Below, piece after piece: positions 30,443-43,314 of a DNA stretch of 64,000 bases (within the stretch, counting starts at the first letter, position 1; every line of letters starts with the position of its first letter). This stretch comes from Charina bottae (taxonomy: Eukaryota; Chordata; Lepidosauria; Squamata; Charinaidae). Below the pieces are notes generated by a model. The model saw nothing but the letters and a program-made list of their open reading frames with translations, was not told where the DNA came from and did no database searches. Both the position numbers and the translations under genes were made by a program. The stretch covers positions 1,610,864 through 1,674,863 of the forward strand of contig JALMGJ010000062.1 of NCBI GenBank assembly GCA_023362775.1, in the 5' to 3' direction.

Positions 30443-30843
30443 CAGGTAGTCCTCGCTTAACGACCACAATTGGGACCGGAATTTCAGTTGCTAAGCGAAG
30501 CGGTCATTAAGCGAATCCGACCCGATTTTACAACCTTTTTTGCGGTGGTGGTTAAGCGAATCGCCGTGGGCATTAAGCAAACCACATGGTTGTTAAGCGA
30601 ATCACTTGGTTCCCCATTGATTTTGCTTGCCAGAAGCTGGCCAGGAAGGTCAAAAATGGCAATCACATGACCACGGGATGCTGCGATGGTCAACCAGTTG
30701 CCAAGTGCCCAAATCGTGATCATGTGACCGCGTGGATGCTGCGACGGTCGTAAGTGTGAGGACCGGTCGTAAGTCGGTTTTTTCAGCACTGTTGTAAGTC
30801 CGGACTGTCACTAAACAAATGGTTGTTAAGCGAGGACTACCTG
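30443..30843 (-). mobile_element. Tigger-like MITE, full length
   Basis: TA-flanked, both ends intact. Confidence 0.87.
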
Positions 30844-31433
30844 TAATTCGATTTCCTGCAGAAGGTCCAAAAAATGGACACACAACTCCCTCCTCCCCTT
30901 TTTCTCACAACAATCCTGTGAGGTAGGTTGAGTGACGTTATAAGCCTCAAGTCTCCCCCAGGGAGCATCCACCACAAAGGTTGGGCTTCCCCATTCTATT
31001 TCAACTTTCTTAATTCCCTGTTAAATGCAGGTTCAAATGCTAACCACAGACCCAACAAAAGCCAATTTTGCTTGAAAATTCATGGGTAAAATGAAATGCT
31101 TTGGGAAGAAATATTGCTTGTCAAAAAAAGAAGGAATCCCAATTTTCACACCGTACATGCTCTCATGTTATGTTGGATTTAGGGATTTTAGAAGGAGAAG
31201 GTGTCAATTTAGGATGTCGAACGACGATGGCTTTGTGGAATCAGATTAAAAATTTGAAAGGTAAAAATGCAAATCCCCAAAATTCAGAGAGAATGAAATT
31301 CTAGGCATCCGATGTTTGAGTTTTGCTGAAAGTACAGTATGTGCAGAATTTTATTTCAGCTACCTGGGTTCATGCATTTGAAAAAACAGGTTCGAAACCA
31401 TGAACACCCCATCAGATTTGTTAGTGTTTAAAG

Positions 31434-31665
31434 CAAGGCTTTCCAAAGTGCCGCCGTTGGCACGGCGGTGGACGCAGGGGCAGGGGTGTGCACGGTGGTG
31501 GCGGCAGCGGCGGCAGCCTCCGCTAAAATGCGGAAGCACTGATGGCGCGCCGCTGCCGCCGCCACCATCCACACCCCCGCTGCCGCTTCCGGGTTGTGTG
31601 GCGACACACCAGACTGTGTGTTGCAACACACTAAAGTGTCGCGGCACACAGTTTGGAAAGCTGTG
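31434..31665. mobile_element. hAT-type MITE with GCC-rich core
   Basis: Ends CAAGGCTTTCCAAAG and AGTTTGGAAAGCTGTG; perfect duplication GTTTAAAG. Confidence 0.9.
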
Positions 31666-32273
31666 GTTTAAAGTGTTAGTTTATTGTTTCTTGATCAATA
31701 AAATAGCAGTTAAAGTGCCAAAAATGCTTGGTGGGTTTTGCTCAAGCAGATTAAATTAGCTGGTGCTAAATGTAATATTTATTTATTTATTTATTTATTC
31801 AATTTATATAATATAATATATATTATATATTATGCCCACATTTATATTAGATGAACACGGTACCTTAATTTTGCAATTAATCTCGGGTTTCACCATTTGA
31901 GAAGCCCAGCCCTGTGGATTTTGGGAAGAGTCATTAATCTGGCTAGTTTTATGGCCAAACAGATGAAAGCCCAGAACAGTGACTCATGCAGAGGGGCAAC
32001 AGGCACCCCCTTCTTGAAGCTGAAATGTAGGAGCATGCTCAGTCTAGATCAAAGCTCCTCTGTTGCTCTTTGTTGCCAAGTCAACAGGCCAATGGGTCTG
32101 TGAAGCTCCATTTCCACTTTGGGGAAATACAGTAGCTGTGAAGAGTTGAGATGTCAGCTGAGATTCTCCCACAATTCTTTGTGCCTCGAGATGTTCTAAG
32201 CACAGGAGTTGGTGCCAGGAGGGAAACGCAGCTCAACAGCATCAAATGTAGGGAAACAGAGCTTGGATGCAGA

Positions 32274-32313
<40 letters not shown>

Positions 32314-32654
32314 ATTCCCACCTTTTTTTAAAGGGGCAAAACTAATGCAGTCTGCTAACACTTTAGACTTATTGTTTCCTGCTCTGTCATGTGCAAAGCA
32401 TATAAAAAATAGAAAAGATTTGATCGGCCTCGCACAGAGTACTAGCAATGTCAAAACTCACACGGGACTCGATAGCAAGATTACGACTTAATTGATAAAT
32501 GTAAGCGGCAAACAGTACTTCTTCCTCGCCCCGAACCCCAATGAAATCATTAAAACGCGCAGTCTCTTGTTGCAAATGGGACTAACGTAGGGGGCAGTTC
32601 CTTCTCACATCCAAGAAAGCTGTGGTTTTCTCCCCATTCCACACTGGCTGGAGG

Positions 32655-32766
32655 GAGGAGATCTGGGTCAGGAGCACCAGAGATGTTTCCAGGATTCCTG
32701 CCCTGCGCAGGGGCTGGCTAGATGATCTCTAAGGTGCCTTCCAGCCCTTCCATTCCATGATTCTAG
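32655..32766 (+). mobile_element. CR1 LINE 3' fragment
   Basis: GGCTGGCTAGATGATCTCTA then CCATTCCATGATTCTAGG. Confidence 0.7.
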
Positions 32767-33724
32767 GACCAGCTCCCATCTCCTTCTAAATCTGACATTT
32801 CTCTTCAGCCTAAGGTTCCTGATGCGGTCAGGGGAACAAACCCGTGGCAGATAACCCACAAAGTGCGCGTTGCATCGCCGCGTTAGCGCACCAACCACGG
32901 ACATCGGAAGAAAAGACAAGGGAAGCAAGAAGCACAAGCTGAAAGGCCCTGCTTTAGAGCAGGGGAAAAACCCCAGCGAGCTCTGAAAAGGACCCAGAGT
33001 TAGGGGAAATGGCCCCAAACTTAGGGAAACGTAGGAAGAAGTTTCAGAAAGAACTTCAAAGCAGCATCAACTCCGCCGACTCTTCGTGCAGGAACAAGAT
33101 GCGGTTTCACATGAGCAGGCCACCCAATTAAAGGAGCAGGAGAAGAGACCGGCTCCATGCTGCCAATTTGCCGTCAGACACACCAATTACGATGTGGCGG
33201 CACAATCAGCCAGAAATTGTTGGTATCAGCACTGCGCCCAGGTCTGGCCGAGGGAAGGGCTGGCGTGGGGCCAATTCACACATTACGGAGAGGCCGACCC
33301 GAGTCAGACCCTCCACCTTGGCAGGAGTCTGCAGACACTCCTGGCCGTCTGAGATTAGGCTTGTCGTAAATACCACGTCCCTTAGGAAACCAAGAGGGCC
33401 CTGGCTGGGGAGGATGGGAGCTGTAGTCCAAAATAACCCGAGGGCATCGCGTGGGGAAATGCGAGTGTACTTGCCCAACCTCCAGTCTCATACTTCGTTA
33501 ATTCCACAAACGGTTTTAGAAACGGGGGCAAGACGGTTCCAGGAGCTGGGCCGAAGGTGCACGAATAATGGCACGAACGCTAGCCAATCAGTCCTGCTTG
33601 CAGCACGATTTTTCCTGCCCCCCCCCCGGTTGCCGGCGCGGCTTCCTTTCCCCCCTTCAAAGCAGGCGCCTGGGATGAGCAGAGCAACACTGATCGAACC
33701 CAGCAAAACAGCCAGCTAAACCTG

Positions 33725-33850
33725 GGTCCTAGAATCCTCGAGCGGCAAGGGGCCTTTGGAGGTCATCTAGTCCGGTTGGGGGTTCCCTGCCCAGGACAGA
33801 AAGACCGTTCTGGACCAGCAAGCGTCATTTCCCCCTGAGATGACAGAGAT
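33725..33850 (-). mobile_element. CR1 LINE 3' fragment
   Basis: TAGAATCCTCGAGCGGCAAG ... GGTCATCTAGTCCGG ... CCCTGCCCAGGACAG. Confidence 0.7.
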
Positions 33851-33959
33851 CCCACCCCAACCCTGCACTTGACCCCCCTCGTTCCTCCAGCAGCTTCTGC
33901 GCGCCACAAATGTGCCAGGGAAAGCAGATCTCTTGACGCACGCCTAAAACATCTCATCT

Positions 33960-34130
33960 TGTGGAGCCCTTGGTGCTCTCTGAGCTTGGTGGTTTGCTTG
34001 CAGACGTTTCGTTACCCAACTAGGTAACATCATCAGTGCGAGGGAGTGTGGGGTTTGCTGCCTGTTTATACACAGTAGCTTGCTCTGCCAACGTTGGTGG
34101 GGGTGTGGTTTTCTCCCTGGTTTAAACCAA
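33960..34130 (-). mobile_element. Penelope-like element 3' fragment
   Basis: Minus strand: AAAACCACACCCCCACCAAC, a hammerhead core, then CTCAGAGAGCACCAAGGGCT, the same order as at 26.2 kb. Confidence 0.7.
34001..34038 (-). ncRNA. Hammerhead-ribozyme-like motif with intact core (Penelope)
   Basis: Minus strand CTGATGA, helix TGTTACC/GGTAAC with loop TAGTTG, then GAAAC and GTC. Both invariant core boxes are perfect. Confidence 0.6.
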
Positions 34131-34703
34131 GCCAACACAGGATAAAATGTCCCGGAGGTTGTAGGGTGGTAAGCTTAAGAATCAAGTCCGGCATCAGCTC
34201 TTTTTTTCCTAGCACCATAAGAGTTGCCAATCGTCTTTATGTGCAAGCTGGATTTTTTGACCCTGTTCACACCGTCACAGTTGCAAATCATTCCTATTTG
34301 CCAGCTAAAACGCTTCCATCCTGCAAATTAGAAATATCCCGTATCCAAATCTTTGGGGTTCTTAGGTACAGATGTGTGGGAAAAGACTTCCTTTTTGATA
34401 GTTGGCTTTGTGGCAAACACTGAGATTTAGAATAATATTGTACCTATCTGGCCACAATCTACCCCAAAGTCCATGGGGGAATTACCTTTAAAGCTCTCCC
34501 GTTCTCAGCACAGCTGGGATTTTGGCACTGTGGAATCGTCTCCTCCGCTGCGGCTTCTTCCTCTGGAAGGAAAAAGAGGAGATGAAGACACAGTTTAACC
34601 TTAATCTGAAATTTTTGACCTTGGTAGCCATTTTGCCATTCAGGTTCAGTCTGAAAACTTCTCTGGACCCCATCTTACTTAAAAAAAAAAAAGTTTATGA
34701 ATA

Positions 34704-35072
34704 CAGGTAGTCCTCGACTTATGACCATTTGTTTAACGACGGTTCAAAGTTATGACAGCGCTGAAAAAAGGGACTTGCGACTGGTCCTCACACGTATGAC
34801 CGCGGTCACGCGATCAAAATTTGGGCGCTTGGCAACCGGCATGTATTTACGACGGCTGCATCGTCCTGGGTCACATGATCGCCGTTTGCGACCTTCCCAG
34901 CCGGCTCCCAACAAGCAAAATCAATGGGGAACCACGTGATTCACTTAACAACCACGTGGTTCACTTAACGACCACAGCAAAAAAAGGTCATAAAATCGGG
35001 CACAACTCGCTTAACAACCACATCGCTTAGCAACGGGAGTTCCAATTGTGGTTGTATGTTGAGGACTACCTG
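34704..35072 (+). mobile_element. Tigger-like MITE, full length
   Basis: TA-flanked, CTCGACTTA subfamily, next to a poly(A) run at 34681-34692. Confidence 0.86.
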
Positions 35073-35236
35073 TAGAGGTCAAATGATTACGATCCTCGGG
35101 CTTTCTCTAGTATTTCTCATGTTCCTTTGGCAATTTAGTGCCTGCTTTTTCCACAATGCTCACAGCCACATACCACTTTGAGGGCAATTCTGCACGGCTG
35201 TGTACAAGGTCTACGAAGGGGGGGGGGGGGAACGAT

Positions 35237-35312
35237 CATAGAATCATAGTTGGGAGGGGCCTCAGAGGTCATCCAGTCCAACCCCTTGCTTTGGGCAGCA
35301 TCTGCTGAAGCG
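35237..35312 (-). mobile_element. CR1 LINE 3' end
   Basis: ATCATAGAATCATAGTTGGG, then GGTCATCCAGTCCAACCCC. Confidence 0.8.
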
Positions 35313-36644
35313 TCTGCTGTGATGCTGGCGAGTGAAGGAAAGTTAAGCCCCCCCCTTTTTTTTTTCAGGGGCCACTGTGAAACTGATGAAGGGATTCTGA
35401 AATTGACTAGGATTTCAAAGGATCTGGCTGCGAAATCAATTTCGGGCCAAAGGGATGTTGGTGGGGGTGCCCTTCCAACCCCCCAAGCGGGGTCAGCTCC
35501 AGACATTTTGGCGCCCTAGGCAAAGTTAAATACTGGCGACCCGAGGGTTTGGCTCATCTTCCAATTTTGTTAGGAATTTCCAATTTTCTTGTTTCGTTTT
35601 TTTCCTCTGAGTTTTTGAGCTTGACACTTACGATTTTCAGCCCCGCCCGGACAATTTTAAAAATGTTTAAATTTTAATAATGTGCCGTTACTGCTTTTTT
35701 ATTGTGTTTGACAAACCCCACCTCCTTCTCTGGTGTGGCTCCAGGATGGTGAACGCACCCCGTTTGGGCTTCTACCTTCCCAGGATTTGGGACTGTTGGT
35801 GAAAACTCCTTCAAGTGCAGAGAAGGAATGCCAGCGAGTGCCAGGGAGGATGGAACGGAGAAACCGTTATTTATTTTTCAACAATTTCTTGCCGGAAGAA
35901 GGTGGGACAGTGATGCGGCCCTCGACGTCCCGAAGTGAAGCTTGTCTTCCCCTCTTTCTGCAGTGGCGGGGAGTTCCAAAGGCAACCCTCAGGGAAAATC
36001 GTTCCCATTGCGAAGAAGAGCCTTGTGTTTTGAAAAAGGAAAGCTCCTTTTTCAAACTTATTGCGGGGGGACATGACCTCCAAACACACATCCTGTTGCA
36101 ACCAGAGCCCCCCCTCCATGCAAACATCTGCCTTGGGGCCTCTCTCCAATTCAGCTGCCTGCAGAAAATCCTCTTCCCTTGGTCACAAAGAGGGGACATT
36201 TATCCTAGACGGGAAGCCATCAGTGCTTGTTTAAGAAAGTGTCAGTTATTAAAACATCCTGATAAAATATTATAAGCTGTGAGTCGGGGAAAAAACGAGG
36301 CTTCCAGCTGAGCTCAACTCCTACTTTATAGATAAATCCATGTCATTTTCTTGGCAACCACGGGGAAACAGCTCATTCCTGCTTTCTGGGCAGATGATTC
36401 TACTTTGCCATCTCGTGAAACCTCCTAGGATTTTCTTGTGGTCTCCCGTCCCTCTGATCCTGCGTAGCTTTTTGGAATCAGCCCGAGCTCGCTAGGAGGT
36501 TGCTGCGAGTTTAATTAGCTCAAACCAGAAAACAAACACAAATTCCATTTATATTTAACAGGGAGCAACGGTGTACCAGAATTGGATGGCCAATGTTTGT
36601 TAAGAACCACAGCCCCCAATTTTGTGCGGTACGGCCGCAGATGG
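35313..36644. other. Intergenic, no recognisable gene
   Basis: A 180-codon plus frame (35733-36275) has no known motif and no splice-consistent partner. Confidence 0.5.
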
Positions 36645-37615
36645 AGCCAGTTTGGTCTAGTGGTTAAGGCAACGGGCTAGAAACCAGGAGACGGAGAGTT
36701 CTAGTCCCGCCTGAGGCATGAAAGCCAGCTGGGGGACCTTGGGCCAATCCCTGTCTCTCAGCCCTAGGAAGAAGCCAATGGCAAACCAGGAGACTGAGAG
36801 TTCTAGTCCCGCCTTAGGCATGAAAGCCGGCTGGGTGACCTTGGGCCAGTCCCTGTCTCTCAGCCCTAGGAAGGAGCCAATGGCAATCCAGGAGACTGAG
36901 AGTTCTAGTCCCACCTTAGGCACGAAAGCCAGCTGGGTAACCTTGGGCTAATCCCTGTCTCTCAGCCCTAGGAAGGAGCCAATGGCAAACCAGGAGACTG
37001 AGAGTTCTAGTCCCGCCTTAGGCATGAAAGCCGGCTGGGTGACCTTGGTTCAATTCCCGTCTCTCAGCCCTAGGAAGGAGCCAATGGCAAACCAGGAGAC
37101 CGAGAGTTCTAGTCCCGCCTGAGGCATGAAAGCCAGCTGGGTGACCTTGGGCCAGTCACACTCTCTCAGCCCTAGGAAGGAGCCAATGGCAAACCAGGAG
37201 GCTGTGAGTTCTAGTTCCGCCTGAGGCATGAAAGCCGGCTGGGTGACCTTGGGCCAGTCACACTCTCTCAGCCCTAGGAAGGAGCCAATGGCAAACCAGG
37301 AGGCTGTGAGTTCTAGTTCCGCCTGAGGCATGAAAGCCGGCTGGGTGACCTTGGGCCAGTCACACTCTCTCAGCCCTAGGAAGGAGCCAATGGCAAACCA
37401 GGAGTCTGTGAGTTCTAGTCCCGCCTTAGGCATGAAAGCCAGCTGGGTGACCTTGGGCCAGTCACTGTCTCTCAGCCCAACTCACCTCACAGGGTTGCTG
37501 TTGTGGGGAAAATAGGAGGAGGAAGGAGTATTTGATATGTTCGCCGCCTTGAGTTATTCATAAAAATAATAAAGGCATGATAGAAAATAAATAAATAAAT
37601 AAACAAATAAAAATT
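36645..37615 (+). mobile_element. tRNA-derived SINE with about 8 internal 102-bp repeats
   Basis: Begins GCCAGTTTGGTCTAGTGG (box A) and has box-B-like GAGTTCTAGTCCC in every unit. Units read AAACCAGGAGACTGAGAG ... CTAGGAAGGAGCCAATGGC. Ends in CTCACAGGGTTGCTG...GCCGCCTTGAGTTATT and an AAAT tail. Because 102 is divisible by three, long open frames appear; they are not genes. Confidence 0.9.
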
Positions 37616-37624
37616 AAATGTGAG

Positions 37625-37910
37625 CCCGCAGTGTGTTGCAGCTGCCGAAAGAACCAATGCAATCTCGGGCTGCATTAAAGGAGATATAACGTCAAGATCA
37701 TGGGAAATGATTGTTCTGCCCTACGCTGCCCTGGTTAGACCCCACCTGCCCAGTCTGGGTCAGTACGATCCAAGAAGGGGCAGAAAGGGGGCTTTCAAGC
37801 CAAGGGTGCACAGCCATTTGTCTGGGATGGTCGGAGGACTCCTGCCCTGGGTATGGGGGTGGACTAGATGGCCTCTATGGTCCTCCAACCTTAGGGTTCT
37901 ATGAACTGCC
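37625..37910 (+). mobile_element. CR1 LINE 3' fragment
   Basis: CGGGCTGCATTAAAGGAGAT, CCCTGGTTAGACCCCACCTG, GGACTAGATGGCCTCTATGG and TTCTATGAAC are successive CR1 landmarks. Confidence 0.85.
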
Positions 37911-38805
37911 AAACGGGCACCTGCAGCTGAACTGGCTTCTTCCGTATCCAAGACGGATGAGAGAAATGTGGGTGTGAAAGAGGGAGAGACGGGCTGCCCA
38001 CGCTTCGAAATTATTCTGCCCAGACCCCCCCCCGTCCCAACAAAGGATCCTCTTGTCTGCTTTTCTGTCCTCGAGCACTTAGGAACAGCCTTGCGATTGG
38101 CCAAAGGGCCGGGCAAAATTATTCTGCCTGATGATCTATTATGAATAATAAGGGAAGTGGAAATGGGAGGTTTTCAGCCTAGAAACAGGACCAGGCCATG
38201 GAACAAGGAAATCCAGTTGAAAGACTGGGATAAACTGGGGGACACAGTGGGGAGGGGGGGAGGAACGGTCCCAAAATTGTAGCCAACAGAGTCTAGCAAA
38301 AAAAAAAAGTCATCTTTAACCCAGTTGACCACTGGAGTCTTTTCTCCATGTGAAGGAGAGCAGTGGCAGCAAGGTTACCGAAATGAAATTGCTTCTCAGT
38401 GTCATGGAATAAATAAATAAAAAAAAACCCACAGAGGTTTTAGTCCAACCCACAGGAAACTCACAGAGGTTTTAGTCCAACCCATCAGGATACGGAGACA
38501 GCATGAGGCACAGGCCTTGCACTGCATCGAGAGGTGCCGTGTAAATTCAGTTTCCGATGGACAAAGGTGCATGGATTCACCTTTTGGCGCACTCGGTGCG
38601 GGTTTTTCAAAGCGAAAAAGCACTTTTTCTAGCCCCTGGCTAAAGCAAAGAGATGTCACCCACCAGTCACTTTTCTCTAATTTTAATCAATTTCATCTAA
38701 TCGATTTCCCAACCCTCTTTCACAGAACCTTCCATGCTGGTCAATTTCATCATCTCTTTGAATCAGTTTCGCAATGCCAGTAAACCCGTTTTTCTTTGCA
38801 CGGGC

Positions 38806-38816
38806 GCGCATGCGCG

Positions 38817-38895
<79 letters not shown>

Positions 38896-38897
38896 TC

Positions 38898-38931
<34 letters not shown>
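38806..38931. repeat. (GC)n(AC)n(AT)n(AC)n alternating tract
   Basis: About 125 bases of nearly uninterrupted purine-pyrimidine alternation, GCGCGCGC into ACACAC, ATATAT and ACACAC. Confidence 0.95.
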
Positions 38932-38933
<2 letters not shown>

Positions 38934-39631
38934 CCTTTGCCACCATAATCTTACAGCTTAAAACAGATAGTATTCTTGCTGTGAAACACGCTCCATTCAG
39001 AAGCAGATTGAATTGCACAAAGTATCTGAAATAACGCAGGGAGGAAAAAATATGGATCGAAAAAGGAAAATAGCATCGCCAGTGTGTGGCACGTACGGTC
39101 TCAGTGAAGCAGTAAATCACACTGGTGAGATATAATGCCCACGTTGGTGCATTCTAAGAGAACTCAATTACATTCTTCATTTACAACCTACGACCAAACC
39201 CGGGTGGGTTTGATCTCTCCATTAAATTTGCAATTAATGCCTGTTTTGTATCATGTAAACCATCTCCCCTCCCCAAAAGGAGGAACAGCTAAGAGATCCA
39301 TCAAACACGCACTCCAAAGAGTTTGCCAGCATTTGCAACCATCCCACTTTAGCAGACTAGAAAAAGTCTAGCGTCTGTCTCCGTCTGCAATAATCCCTTT
39401 AATTGCATTAACTTCCTGCAGAAGGTTTCCCTGGGAAATTGTTCTGCTTCCATTTGGATGGAAAATCCCTCGCTCTGCTTTTTAAATTTGGGCAGAGCAG
39501 GGGAAAAGCTTGTGCCCGAGGACATAGTATCTTGGGTCTAAATTTTCTCTAAACAAGAAAAAAAAAATCAAAGTGGGGGAGTAATTTGCTCCTGAGCCTA
39601 CCAATGCATTTCCCAGCCACCAGAATGTATA

Positions 39632-40009
39632 TAGAATCCTAAAGCTGGATGGGGACCTAGGGGTCATCTAGTCAAACCCCCTGCTTGGTTCAGGAATCCA
39701 AATTATAGTGGCACAGACTGATGGCTCTCCGCTTGAACCCATCCAGCAATGGGGAACCATCACTCTGGGTCACTGGTTCCAGTGTCCAACTGCTGCTAGC
39801 ATTAGGAAGTTTTTCCTGACATTCTCTTAAAACCTGATTTCCTGCCATTTAAATGCATTATTCTGAATATTGGCCCTTGGCACAGTTTTGACCATCTTCT
39901 TCTGTGGCCTCCTTTCCGATACTTGAAAAATGCCTTCTATCATCTTTTATCCAGACTAAACATAACCCAATTCCTTCTTTCATTCTTCGGAAGCCTTAAG
40001 TTTCTAGTC
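39632..40009 (-). mobile_element. CR1 LINE 3' fragment
   Basis: TAGAATCCTAAAGCTGGATG ... CTAGCATTAGGAAGTTTTTCC ... CTTCTGTGGCCTCC, antisense CR1. Confidence 0.85.
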
Positions 40010-40082
40010 CAGTGTTTCTCGACCTTGGCAACTTTAAGATGTGTGGACTTCAACTCCCAGAATTCCCCAGCCAGCATGCCTT
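40010..40082. mobile_element. hAT-type hairpin MITE, half copy
   Basis: CAGTGTTTCTCGACCTTGGC through CCCAGCCAGCATGCC; second arm missing. Abuts a CR1 fragment. Confidence 0.75.
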
Positions 40083-42566
40083 TCCACACACAGCTCTGAA
40101 TTTCCCTGACTTTCTCTCAAATATTTGCCTCTGCTCCCTCTATAAAAAATGTCACCGATCTTGATCCGGCATCAGTGCGATCCCACCGCGTTTCCACGGC
40201 AACCTCCTCCTTGCACATGGCGGCCATTTCCCCCCCCAGCTGGGCTGCATCTGCCTCACATACAGTATAAATCCGGTCAGTGAATCAATAAAAATAAATG
40301 CATTTGCGATAATTCCCCCCTTTGCAGGTTGCAAAGAAGCAGCGAGCCATTTATTCGCTTAGGCCATCTCTGGACGATTGCACAGGTAACCCTATCCACG
40401 AGGCTCGCCATGGTGGCTGGATATTCTCTGCTTATATAAACCACGTGGTCCAAAAACTCTTGCTTTTCCCCACATCCCAGCTGCTCTCCTCTGCTTTTGT
40501 CCCTCCCCACTAAAAAACTACATCTAGAGGTTTTACATTTCAACCATCCCACAGCCAAGATTGCAGCCTGGCTGCTGAATTATACCATTATGCCTCCATC
40601 AGAGGATGATTTTTTTTTTTTTTTTTTTGCAAAACAGAAGCGCACTCCCAGCTTGACTGAATGCACGGGGGTGGAAGCTCAGTCCTTTTCATCTTCCCCT
40701 ACGCAGGAGAAGCACAAAAGGATGTTTGTTATGCCAGGATCTGCCGTAGCTCAGGGGGCGGAGCGCAGACTGACTGAGGATTTTTTACACTCTCCTATTG
40801 GTCAGCTGGAGAGAGAAAGAGAGACCAGCGATTGGCTCGTGACAATGCAAGGCTGCCTTCAAGCGCCCTGCCGCCATCTTGACTTTTTTGACCCCCGACA
40901 GGTATGCTCCTGCCTGAACCCTGCTTCGATGTGTGGTGCTCAGAGATCTGATCGCAGCCTCCTTCAAGAATCGGGCAAGCGTACATAGAAAGCTTTGCAA
41001 TTCTTTTTCCTGCCTGCCTCATCAGGATTTATTTTTCGTGCAGCTCCCCACTGGAGCAGCTTGTCTCAGCGCTGTTTATCTCCTGGAGGATATTGAAGCT
41101 AAATATTTGTGAGAGTTTAAATGGGGAAGGAAAGAACTGGCCATAAGTTACCGGGATGGGCAATTTACAGCCTGTTCCCTCCCTCTCAAAGGAGCCCCAT
41201 AGTCTCCCAGTTCTTTCCTTGCAAAAGGCTGCTTGTTCTTACCAGAGCTAAAATAACCAGTGAGTGGGCTTCCAAATAAATAAATGAATAATCAAACTTT
41301 TGCAAGAACCTCAGCTCAGATCTCCAACCCTTCCCAAGTCTCTGGTGATATCCCCTCGTTCCTTTCCCACATATTTATGAGCCTTTTCTACGCTTCGCCT
41401 GCTTGAGACTCTTCCCCCCCCCACCCAAATTTTAACATTAGAGGACATGCCGCCCTTGAAGATGAGAAAGCTTGATTTTAATGCAGGCGCAAGAAATAGG
41501 GAGGTAGGCTCCTCCAATTGGACTGCAGTGCTGGAGAAAATGACTGAGAATTCTTTAGACCTCAAGAATAACAAATGAATCATCGAATTAGAGCATAGGA
41601 AGGAAAAGTAGAGGTCATAGTTAATTTACACACATATTGTAAGGGGAAGAATCTTTGGAGCAGGCCCTGATGCTTGGAAAAGTCGAAGGTGATTGAAAAA
41701 GCTGCTGGTGAAAAATACAATGGCAAGATCCTATCGCTGATGATAACACCCCCCAATCCCTTCTCATTGGCTAGGGTGGCTGGGGAAGATGGGAACTAGT
41801 GTCAAAAACCCTGGAGGTGACCAAGTTCCAACTGCTGGAATGCAAATGATCAGTGTGAACAGAGCCTCCTCATCTGGACAGAATTACAGAACGGAGGGGG
41901 GAGCAACTCAGGGACAGTGACTCGTTCAGGCCCACAGCAGGCACACTCCTTCAAGGTAAATAACATGGCACGTCCCTACAATGCAAGGCCTGAGTCTCTT
42001 CTCCAGCCCATCCCAAAATGTAACAGGATTGCTCACTGGGCAAAGGTCGGAACTCTTGGAAATGTTACAGCTGCGCTAGCTGTTAGGATGGCAGGAAAAT
42101 TCATTTCTCTTATTTCTTGTGGTGCGTTATCAGCCCTTGCAATTTTGCTTACCCTCTGCAAGGCAGAACCACCCTTCGAGCTGCTTAAAAATCTATTTGA
42201 CCATTTACATTCTGCGTTTAAACCAGCGCCTTCCTCTGCTCCCCATTTTCTCATTAACTTCCTGCAGCAATTCCAGAAGCATCCGGCTTTGCAGAAAGCA
42301 GGCCTGTGCTTTCTACGGCGGCCGTTTTTTTTCTGAGACAACCCCAACGGACCAGACTTACAGAAGGCTCGGCCACAAACCGTGGTTTACACTGTCTGGA
42401 GTTCATCGACACTCTAAGGCAAAATCAAACAAATCACATCAGAGGTGCGAACCACTGGCATCCTGCAGATTGGCTGATCTAAGGCAGCTATCCAAATATT
42501 TGGACAGGCACAAAAACACTTTCCCCAGCCATCGTTCCCATCGTTTGGGCAGGGGGAAAAAGACAG

Positions 42567-42640
42567 AAAGGAGAAGAGAAGAGAAGAGAAGAGAAGAGAA
42601 GAGAAGAGAAGAGAAGAGAAGAGAAGAGAAGAGAAGAGAA
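42567..42640. repeat. (GAGAA)n microsatellite
   Basis: About 14 units, polypurine on the plus strand. Confidence 0.95.
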
Positions 42641-43314
42641 CCATTGCAGAAATAAATGATCTCGCTTCTGAAAAATGTTTGCAGAGTTTGGGGTTGGCGC
42701 TGGGAAGCCGAGAGGGCAAACGCCAAGATGGTGACATCATCCCTCAAGGTCCTGGCACGGACCCTACTCCCTGGATAGGGTAGCCGACTCCGTCCAACCT
42801 ACCCTCCAGATCCTGGGAAATATTCAGAGTTGAGTTCCAGGAGAAGCGTTCCACCATTCCTGGCTCCAGCTCCATCAAATCAGGCGGAAGCGCCTCCAAT
42901 TCGTAGGCACCTCTCTTCTTCCAGTAGAGAAACATCTCGGAGCAGCGAAAAAGGAGACTTTGCAAGTTTTCCGGGGTTCAGGTTTGAATTTGAGACCCAA
43001 CACACCATCCGGCCTCTGGAAGAGCTGGTTCGGGGGATGCCCGGACAAGCGGTCCATTCATCCCCCCAAGCCGGAGTTTTCTGGGAAGAGCAGAGCGCTT
43101 GCGAAGAAACTAAGCGATGCTCTGTGCAACTTTGCGGGACAAAGGCCTTTTTCTTCCGCCTCCTACAGACATTGCACAAATTTCGCTTTCCCTCGTTCAT
43201 GAAAGAGGTCTCAGGGCAAGGGACGAGACATATTGCTGGTGGGGATCTGGATTTGAAAGACAGGCCCGCCCACAGAGGGTGGAGGAGACGCAACGGCAAG
43301 CCATTGATTTACAG

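Larger units (their letters stand above)
30844..33959. other. Intergenic
   Basis: hAT MITE, (TTTA)n at 31780-31805, (ATT)n at 32275-32307 and CR1 pieces. No gene; frames at 33086-33719 lack homology. Confidence 0.5.

Noticed and set aside
33168..33719. 183-codon plus frame
   Set aside because: Overlapping frames in other phases and strands are equally long; no motif.
35733..36275. 180-codon plus frame
   Set aside because: No recognisable domain, no consistent splice partner, ordinary composition.
37050..37433. Repeat protein with 34-residue units
   Set aside because: Produced by the 102-bp SINE VNTR in antisense; the same frame occurs at 52394 and is not a gene.
42119..42655. 178-codon plus frame ending in Arg/Glu repeats
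   Set aside because: C-terminal part is the (GAGAA)n microsatellite; remainder shows no homology.
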